Notes under the pieces: generated by a model
Database searches by the model: none
Told to the model about the DNA's origin: nothing
The model's input: the letters and a program-made list of their open reading frames with translations, nothing else
Shown here: positions 18,369 through 24,889 of the stretch, piece by piece
Numbering within the stretch: the first letter of the stretch is position 1
Layout of the letters: each line of letters begins with the position of its first letter
Source of the DNA: Priapulus caudatus
Taxonomy: Eukaryota > Priapulida > Priapulimorpha > Priapulimorphida > Priapulidae
Reading direction: 5' to 3'
Assembly (NCBI RefSeq): GCF_000485595.1
Contig: NW_014577953.1
Location: forward strand, 4,553 to 29,441
DNA: 24,889 bases
Program-made: the position numbers and the translations under genes

Positions 18369-18527
18369 TGCCTTGCGTCCCATGTTCGCTGCAACAATGG
18401 CGTCGTGTTGTTGCCCGCTGTTGCCGGCGGCAACCGTGCGAGCTGTGGCACTCGTGATTGGTCGGGTGGACTGCAGGAGATCCTCGATGGTTGCCTTCCT
18501 CCTCGGTGGCTCGGCGGAGTCGAATGA
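18342..18527 (-). CDS. TLN: Talin exon C (R12)
   Basis: This 186-bp exon encodes 62 residues. It starts with a variable, proline/arginine-containing linker (SFDSAEPPRRKATIEDLLQS) and continues ITSATARTVAAGNSGQQ to VIDLLVNCK. It matches talin PEExIRxTKGITMATAKAVAAGNSCRQEDVIATANLSRKAV. The acceptor is cgttag before TCATTC and the donor is AAG|gtaata; both ends are phase 0. The last 27 bp of the exon plus 14 bp of intron are perfectly duplicated in tandem immediately downstream, giving a second identical donor 41 nt further on. Using it would shift the frame, so I chose the proximal donor. Confidence 0.95.
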
Positions 18528-18719
18528 CTAACGACGGAATGAACACTCGATGAAGCGTGACACAGACGCACGAACCTCTACACGTGTGTAGCTCTAGGCT
18601 TGTCTATAGATATGTTTTGTAGTAGTTCGTAATGAGTAATTGTTGGGTCCCCTTATGTGTGCGAGGGGTATGTAACTTCATTTTGATACTAAAAGCGTAA
18701 CTAATAATTCGAATTATTT

Positions 18720-19200
18720 AGTGTCCTTAAACTTAAATCACGAAAACGATCATGACAATGCTGGCAATAACGAATGTTGGGTTGACAATGATAATGACAA
18801 TGACGGTCACAATGAATGGCACGTTAACAATGATGACAATGGTTATGACAACAAATGTCACAGTGGTGATAGCAATGTGTGTCATAATTACAATGACGAT
18901 AACCATAATGACAAGAATGGAGGTAATGGTTACACAATGTGTTGCATTGATAATGATGATGGCCGTGATGATGACAATCGCGATGACAATCATGAGCTGT
19001 TGCAGGAACAATGAACTGACGTTGACAATAGTAACACAACAGTAATGGGACAACAGTGATGACAATGGTAACACAACAGTAATGGGACAACAGTGATGAA
19101 GTGGTGACAATGGTAACACAACAGTGATGAAGTGGTGACAATGGTAACACAACAGTGATGACAATAGTAACACAACAGTAATAGGACAACCGTGATCAGA
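18720..19200. repeat. Degenerate GACAAT-type repeat and ~37-bp minisatellite
   Basis: 18720-19010 is a run of degenerate aatgacaat/gatgacaat triplets, open in several frames. 19015-19195 consists of gtgatgacaatggtaacaca units with acagtaatgggacaacagtg. Both are intronic and non-coding. Confidence 0.9.
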
Positions 19201-19250
19201 AGTGTATAATATAGATATCTATATTATATTAGAATTTATATTATACACTC
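19201..19250. repeat. AT-rich imperfect palindrome
   Basis: It starts agtgtataatata and ends tatattatacact, with an inner gatatc palindrome. It could extrude as a cruciform. Confidence 0.8.
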
Positions 19251-19494
19251 CTGCAGTCATGACAATGGTAGCACAACTACAATGAGCATTCGCATTGACA
19301 AATATCCACTCTACAAGAGAACGACTGCAACAATGTTCCAACAATGGCGCTACACCCTGTGGGTGGCACTTGCAATCACTTTCCCCAATCATTGTAATCT
19401 GTCCCCATGTGTCAACAGTGGGGAGAAAGATCAAGTTATTTTCGTGTAAGGTGGATATTTGGCAATGCAGAGCAGCAGCAGCAGGCGATCTTAC

Positions 19495-19611
19495 CTTCAT
19501 CTCTGAATCTATCGCCGATATCGCGCTCTCGACAGCGCGAGTGCCCCTAGCCGCCTCGTCCTCAACCGTCTTGACGGTCTTCAGCAGTGACGTCACGTTT
19601 GTCACCATCAC
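19495..19611 (-). CDS. TLN: Talin exon B (R11/R12)
   Basis: This 117-bp exon encodes 39 residues: VMVTNVTSLLKTVKTVEDEA, then ARGTRAVESAISAIDSEMK. It is almost residue-for-residue the vertebrate talin segment VMVTNVTSLLKTVKAVEDEATKGTRALE. The acceptor is cctag before GTGATG and the donor is the strong consensus AAG|gtaaga; both ends are phase 0 and fit the neighbouring exons. A CRE-like TGACGTCA string inside it is explained by the codons for NVTSL. Confidence 0.97.
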
Positions 19612-20420
19612 CTAGGCAACCAAGACGTAAACATGGTCAGCAGCGGGGAAGAAGCAGATCTCAGGGTGTTGTTGTTTAATTCGGAGCAACAGCGCCGGGG
19701 AGGTGGGGGGGTTTCACACATTCGGTTTCCGGCCGCGGGGGTTACTGCGTGCGGTAGTGTGCAGCGAGTAACCCCCCGCCGGGCCCCGCCACGCTGCGTC
19801 CAGTCCGACCGCCGCCGAATGTCGCCGCCAAACTAAGAACGAGCGCAGACGAAAGAAACGCAGTTTCGGCGAATTCGAATCGTGAGGGTTGAGATTCCGA
19901 AGCTGTCGGACTGGATTTTGCGTGGTTTTGCGGGCATGCACGGTTAGATGTAATCACAGGAAACGAACCGAACGGCAGTGTTAACGACAAGAATATTCGC
20001 AATACGAACATACAAATATACGAAAAACAGTAGCTAGTTGTTACATTAGTCGTCTGATAGCAGCATAGCATGATAGTACACCTGATAGTGGCTATTAGCA
20101 GGCAGTCAGCCGTAAACATTCACTCAACACGTAAAACAACTGCGAGAAATCAATACTGCTTGATAATTCATGACAGCATGTGACCAGGGGAGCGGGAGAA
20201 AGGCGATGGGATATGATTAGGAAGTGGAGGTGGCATGGTCTCGCATGACTCATCTTATCAACATGGCGTCGTAACATGAATGAAGCTCAATTCCATGTTA
20301 TTATTACAATGAATGCAAGAACACATCGATAAAGATTGAACGTACTTCAAAAAATGTGACAGAAAATAATTTTCAACATAATAATTACATAGCATAGAAG
20401 AAAAGCAACGGACGGCAATG
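19612..20420. other. Talin intron A/B, GC-rich then unique sequence
   Basis: Positions 19690-19830 are CpG-rich and contain a stem-loop with perfect 10-bp arms (GGGGGTTACT at 19737-19746, AGTAACCCCC at 19767-19776). No coding feature is recognised. Confidence 0.6.
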
Positions 20421-20424
20421 AGTA

Positions 20425-20665
20425 AATGAGACAGAAAAGGGGAAAAGAGGGAGGGAGAGACAGAATAAGTGAGGAAGTGTGATAAGTGGGAGAATGAGAG
20501 AGCGCGAGAGAGACAGAGAGAGACAGATAGGAAGATAGGGAGAAAAATGAGAGAGGAGAGAGCGAGGGAGGGAGAGAGAAATAGATAGATAGATAGATAG
20601 ATAGAGCGTGAGAGATAGATAGAATAAATAGAGAGACAGAGATCAACAGATAAGCGAGCAAGAAA
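20425..20665. repeat. GA/GATA-rich low-complexity tract
   Basis: Purine-rich sequence with an (AGAT)n run at about 20580-20603. Confidence 0.9.
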
Positions 20666-23030
20666 AAAGAGGACAGGAGAAATGAACTGAAACCAATAGT
20701 TGCAAGCATCTACATAGAAGTGTAGCTCAATACAAATCTACCATTCCAGAAATAAATAAGCATTAGGCGAAAGCAATCACTACAATAAAGTGCATCGGAG
20801 AGCCACGTTACAATAATATATGCCACAGCAACATAAAATAATCTGGCAAATGTCTGCTTCTTCGATTCAACACCCTTCATTACCATCACCTTGTTTTAGG
20901 GGGACGCACAGCGTGTGCAAACCTGAATTTCTGGACGTGTCCCCAATGGCGACACTGACGTGACAATTTTTTTTAAGCGAAAATTTTCTCACACTGTGTG
21001 CTGTTATCACCATCACTATATAAACGCACATCGCGTGAAACCCCGCTCTGACCTCGTTTGACGCGAAGGTCAAGGAGGCGGCACGCGACGTGAAAATGTG
21101 AGATCTAAATAAGATCTACAAGAAATGGTAGAATGCCAGAAAGTCAGGAGTATGTTAGTCTGCCGCGTATCGGGCAGTGGCAGTCGGTCGCCATGGCAAC
21201 GATCGTCACCATGGAGGTTAGCTGTATTAGTGTGGGGCGGCTACCTGAGAGGGGGGGGGTTGTTATATAGTGATGGTAATGACATCGGTGTCCACCGCTA
21301 ACCACATTACTCACTTGGCATCAGTAGGATGAGCGCGACAAGTGGCAACCGATTGCGGTCGCCACGGAAACGTTCGTTGCCACAGCAACGAACCTTTCCA
21401 CGCGAGACAACTGCGTCGGTACCTAACCAATGCGAGACCGAGAGCGCACGCGAGCGGCTGTCGGTACACATGGCGACATGCGCGACCGACAGACGCGCCT
21501 GTCGCGCGTGCATGCTCGCAAAAACTAAAGCAAGAGAAACAGACAGAGAGAGAGAGAGAGAGAGAGAGAAACCCAACCACCGCAGGCAGCAAGCTTGGCA
21601 GTGAAGCAGAGCAGAAGGAAGAACGATGACGCTGTCGTTAACATTCTGTTTTATTCTGATCATCATATATACGAGCAAGAGACACAGCTGCGACAGCACG
21701 GCTAGCAGCGCTGGTGGGCATGAGGGGGAGAAAACTCTCCAACCCTGTCGTACAAACACACGGCCATAAATATATATAATTATATATATATACACATATA
21801 ATATATATATATATATATACAATGCTGTCGTGAAGGACTGATATGTATGATTTAAGGCATAGGCTTCCACTCTCTTGAAAAGCTACACACTCGGCTGTGA
21901 CCACTTGCTATTTAAGGTATACATCACATATAGACTAGCAGTGTCACACCGAGTTATGGCGTGGGCATGACCTAGGCTGTCACATGCGACATGTAAAGCT
22001 AGCAATGCTATAAGCTTGCAGAGCTCAAGCTTCGACTTGGCTTGACTTGGCGTCGATGTCCGATTCGTGGCCTGTAGAGTACCGCTTGTTTCGGGGCACG
22101 GTGAAACACACCACTCGCGAATTATACCACCTGCTACACACATAACCAAGAGCTAATAATACATATCTGTATAATTAGACCTTCATATAACAGATGCAGA
22201 TCAAATAAAACCACTGTTTATGCAAAGCTCGTCTGACAAAGGGTAGGTGAGACAAAAACTTATATGAACCTTCGCTCTCCCGCGGTAGAATGGAGAGTGG
22301 GTATGGCCCCCTTCACATTCCTAAGTGATAAAGATGCGCTATAAAGATACGGTGCTTATTACCAACAAATGCATAAATAATAAATATAGTGCATAAACGA
22401 CTGAAAACGAGAAACTAAAACCTAACGACTAGAACATATACGAGGAACACAACCTCAAGAAATCAGAGGATCCCTATGATTGTGCAGCGTCGCAAGACTG
22501 CGCGTAAACATCAACTTATACTAACTTTCTATGCTATGTCAGTTGACAATCTACAACAATGGTCATCCCGTGCGACCAGCGGCCAATCAGACAACTCGCC
22601 AGACGTGACGTGGCACGACCTATAGTAGCTACAGGTGACCTCTAGAACGCACTCATCCTACTGTTTTCAAAATTACAGCGCCCGAGCAACAGCGGTACCA
22701 GTAAGCCAGCAGCTGCAAGATATCAAGACTCCATGATAGAAATGTTCTATTATTGACTCTTGAAGATATGTTTAATCTGTGACGCGTTCATCGGCCGCTT
22801 TCCTGTGTTTCCATGACGACGATCACGTTCGGAGCACACGCCTGTCTTTGCCACGTGAGTGGTTTCCATAACAAGGAGGGAGGTCCGATCTTGATATGCG
22901 TTTTTTGGCGTTTCATACTTCTTTTGCACGATGTGTAAACAAATGGAAAAACCTGCGACTCTCAATACCACAAGTCCGCAACGAATCCAGAAGTCAAACA
23001 GTAAACACAACCACATCTTAGCATACAAAA
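20666..23030. other. Talin intron A/B, mostly unique non-coding sequence
   Basis: It contains a G-run at 21251-21259, X-box-like sites at 21187-21200 and 21359-21389, a (GA)n at 21543-21570 and (TA)n tracts at 21765-21822. No protein domain is recognisable in the open frames. Confidence 0.6.
21187..21200. promoter_or_regulatory. X-box-like motif GTCGCCATGGCAAC
   Basis: Deviates from the RFX consensus GTTNCCATGGNAAC only at the third base. Two related strings follow: GTCGCCACGGAAAC (21359-21372) and GTTGCCACAGCAAC (21376-21389). Confidence 0.4.
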
Positions 23031-23033
23031 TGG

Positions 23034-23395
23034 CTGCACCAGTGTATTGTATTATCGCTTTCAGCTTACATGTGTATTGTGTACACATATTGTAGTGACG
23101 TCATTAAACTGGGTTGTCGTCTTCCGGCTTGATCTCGCGTTACAAGTGTGACTTATTTGCAATGTGTTATTCACCTAATATTGGCGTGGTGGCAGCTGTA
23201 TTCTTACCCATACCTCACTAAAAACACAGGCGAAACATTTGTGTGATAATTCCTGCAAGGCAAAAGTCACCAGAGTCCGTTGCAGTATACACGAAATCAA
23301 GCCGGAAGACGACAACCCAGTTTAATGACATCACTACAACATGTGTACACAATACACATGCAAGCTGATAAGCGATAATACAATACACTGGCGCT
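23034..23395. mobile_element. Foldback element with ~107-bp inverted arms
   Basis: The left arm (about 23034-23140, containing gtgtattgtattatcgctt and ctgggttgtcgtcttccggc) is repeated inverted in the right arm (about 23289-23395, containing gccggaagacgacaacccag and aagcgataatacaatacac). The arms match at roughly nine positions in ten and enclose a ~148-bp non-repetitive spacer. There is no transposase. It could be a MITE or foldback transposon, or a local inverted duplication. I did not find a convincing target-site duplication. Confidence 0.7.
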
Positions 23396-23399
23396 GACA

Positions 23400-24090
23400 A
23401 TGATTACACTAACTATACCGACAAGTTCGTTCGTTTCCTACACACGTGATTACAGCAACCATGTTTTTTTCTCTAAAATATATCTACACATATTTCTATA
23501 TCTATCGCTATAAAGGTGACTCAACATTGTCACGCAAAAAGTTGTAGCAAATATTCAAGATGGCACTTTGGCGAATCTTACAAAAAATTCAGATTCAAAA
23601 CGGCATCGCAGAAGGCATTGTTGCACCACCTGCTAGCTTAGCCACCACACTGTGCTCTCTTTGCACTTGGGAAACAGCACCTGATGGCCAATCTGAAGCT
23701 GATCCTACGTCTTTGTATAAACGATTGCACCCCCGACCCGGAATCAAATGACATCCCATGGATCATTGGATAGCGGAGTCCTTGCAAAGTACGCAGTGTA
23801 AAAGCTGTTCTCTCAACTGGATCCACCCCCAATTGTTATACAGAGCAATGGTGCAGACCCTGATAAGACATCCTGTGGATTCAACTCATGGAACCAAATT
23901 CCTTTCACTCCACTTCGTGCTCACTGACTTTCGATCCCCTAACCCACATCAACCCCCTTATCCATGAGCTCACCATAGACGCCACACACATGCGCACACA
24001 GCAATGACTCCCCTGATTCCTCCCCCACGGCTACCCCTCTACACTAAGCTATGCATGGCAGTGTTCATTGCTTGCAAACAGCAGCTACCC
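23400..24090. other. Talin intron A/B, no recognised gene
   Basis: Open frames at 23560-23751 (+) and 23638-23832 (-) overlap and match no family I recognise. The start cattcaagATGGCACTTTGG has a good initiation context but the frame is only 63 codons. Confidence 0.5.
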
Positions 24091-24099
24091 TCCCATCCC

Positions 24100-24370
24100 A
24101 CCCGCAGACGCTCACACATCGACTCCCCTCACCCCCTTCCCTCCCTCCCTACCCACCCCTCTATGATATTGCACTAGGGGGCAGCGAGAGACAATAGGGA
24201 CAATAGGCAGCGGCTACCCTCTGTCGGACCCTCGTTCCTTCCCTCCCTACCCCCTCTCCACCACATATCGCACTCGTGTTAGGCGCGGTGAGGGCTCACC
24301 CCTCCCTCCCTCCCTACCCGCCTAGCCACCCCTCTACGATATCGCACTAGGGCGCGGGGAGAGAGAGGGA
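24100..24370. repeat. Pyrimidine-rich degenerate repeat, three copies
   Basis: Each unit has a ctccctccctaccc run, then a ctctatgatattgcactagg- or ctctacgatatcgcactagg-type sequence, then a purine-rich end (cagcgagaga). The copies are centred near 24160, 24265 and 24345, just past the exon A donor. Confidence 0.8.
24171..24185 (+). promoter_or_regulatory. CTCF-like site GCACTAGGGGGCAGC
   Basis: Fourteen of 15 bases match the vertebrate-type CTCF core CCACTAGGGGGCAGC. Related but diverged strings occur in the neighbouring repeat units. Confidence 0.4.
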
Positions 24371-24473
24371 CACGCGTGGGGCGGAAGAGCCGCTCAGCTC
24401 AGCCCGCCGCCTGCGCGGAAGCGGCGTTGGGACGCAGCGCACGCCACGGTGCTTCCAGCATCAAGCGTATCAC

Positions 24474-24599
24474 CTTCGCCGAGCCCTTCAGGTTCGCCAT
24501 CGCCGGGTCGTGCACGCTCTTTCCGGACGCGTTCTTCGTCGCAGAGATGAGGTCGCCGAGCGCGAGAGCGACGTCCTTGACGGCGTTGATCAGCAGCAC
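24474..24599 (-). CDS. TLN: Talin exon A (end of R11)
   Basis: This 126-bp exon encodes 42 residues beginning VLLINAVKDVALALGDLIS and ending NLKGSAK. It corresponds to the vertebrate talin segment LIDAVKxLAxALGDLISATK...LKxSAKV, around residues 2080-2120 by my recollection of the vertebrate numbering. The acceptor reads ttcgccaccag before GTGCTG and the donor is AAG|gtgata; both ends are phase 0. It is the first (most 5') talin exon in the window. The polypyrimidine tract is modest, so the acceptor is slightly less certain than the donor. The next exon is 4.9 kb away. Confidence 0.93.
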
Positions 24600-24889
24600 C
24601 TGGTGGCGAAAGCGCGAAGCTTTACGGTTGAGGTCAACACTTCATGGTCAAGGTCGTACGAACGCGGAGGTGGAAGGGGTGGGCAGTGCTGGAGGCGTCG
24701 TCAGATGCAACGTGAACAGAATATGACTATCCCAAGTTAAATAGAGTAATATATATTATATATATATATTATATATAATATATATATATATATATGTATA
24801 TGTATATATTATGCTTTAGGTAATTTAAAGCCATCTATATTTAATTAAATATTTTATTAATACTTTTGCCCTTTATGCTTGTAAAGCTC
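24600..24889. other. Intron 5' of talin exon A, with (TA)n tract
   Basis: Non-coding. 24749-24810 is an alternating TA tract with ATATATTATATAT palindromes. Confidence 0.7.

Larger units (their letters stand above)
8806..24599 (-). other. TLN: Talin gene, 3' portion (10 exons, C-terminal ~475 residues)
   Basis: Talin is the large cytoskeletal adaptor that links integrin tails to F-actin at adhesion sites. This minus-strand locus holds only its C-terminal fifth: the end of R11, R12, the R13 (THATCH/ABS3) actin-binding bundle and the dimerisation helix. Ten exons translate to sequence closely matching vertebrate talins (for example VTNVTSLLKTVK, AAGNS, FEEQILEAAKS, QWSHGLISAA, EEKLISSAKQVA, GGIAQE). 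All exon junctions are in compatible phase: 0,0,0,1,0,0,1,0,0. Introns range from 0.45 to 4.9 kb. The promoter, FERM head and most of the rod lie beyond position 24889. The locus has unusual duplicated exon fragments and two extra candidate exons near R12/R13, described separately. Family identity is certain. Whether it corresponds to vertebrate TLN1 or TLN2 cannot be asked of a single invertebrate gene. Confidence 0.97.

Noticed and set aside
18721-19014. Asp/Asn-rich plus-strand frame resembling a secreted repeat protein
   Set aside because: The same stretch is open in several frames and is a degenerate GACAAT repeat.
19584-19593. CRE-like TGACGTCA
   Set aside because: Lies inside exon B coding for NVTSL; no promoter evidence.
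23560-23967. Possible small gene starting cattcaagATGG
   Set aside because: Short, with overlapping frames on both strands, no recognisable domain and no polyadenylation or splice support.

Overview
This is eukaryotic, metazoan DNA. It has short coding exons (117-211 bp) with GT/AG splice sites, kilobase introns packed with microsatellites and minisatellites, and no bacterial-style operons. The only confidently recognised protein-coding gene is the 3' end of TALIN on the minus strand. A miR-190 hairpin lies in one of its introns in the same orientation. A miR-190 nested in talin is known from vertebrates (TLN2) and Drosophila (rhea), so the source is a bilaterian. The diverged talin tail and the repeat content suggest an invertebrate; I cannot name the species or phylum.

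Layout, right to left (the direction of talin transcription). Ten consecutive talin exons lie at 24474-24599, 19495-19611, 18342-18527, 17260-17470, 13390-13514, 12085-12210, 11324-11447, 10661-10782, 9503-9673 and 8806-8925, the last ending in TAG. All splice phases agree. Together they encode about 475 residues: the end of rod domain R11, R12, the R13 actin-binding bundle and the C-terminal dimerisation helix, followed by a longer tail than in vertebrate talin. The gene begins beyond the right edge. Between the fourth and fifth exons, at the R12/R13 boundary, are two further open, phase 1-1, splice-flanked candidate exons (16258-16365 and 14078-14173). mir-190 is at about 12670-12757, in the intron between the fifth and sixth exons.

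The most unusual property of the locus is repeated small-scale tandem duplication of exon pieces. A perfect 41-bp duplication copies the donor of the third exon. Two partial copies of the 5' part of the fourth exon lie just upstream of it, one with a lost acceptor. A copy of the 5' part of the sixth exon has lost its acceptor. There are also possible frame-shifted relics of the fifth exon. Downstream of talin, at 5310-6420, are two head-to-tail rhodopsin-like GPCR pseudogenes on the minus strand.

The rest is non-coding. The left 5 kb is repeat-rich (CA, GA and TA tracts, an 8-bp minisatellite, a degenerate triplicated ~300-500 bp segment) and grades into AT-rich DNA. Introns hold a pogo/Tigger-type MITE with TA target duplication (11530-11943), a ~360-bp foldback element (about 23034-23395), a 60-bp tandem repeat, CAG/CAA and GGAT arrays, and several candidate CTCF-like and RFX X-box-like sites. 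I see no prokaryotic, CRISPR, tRNA or rRNA features.
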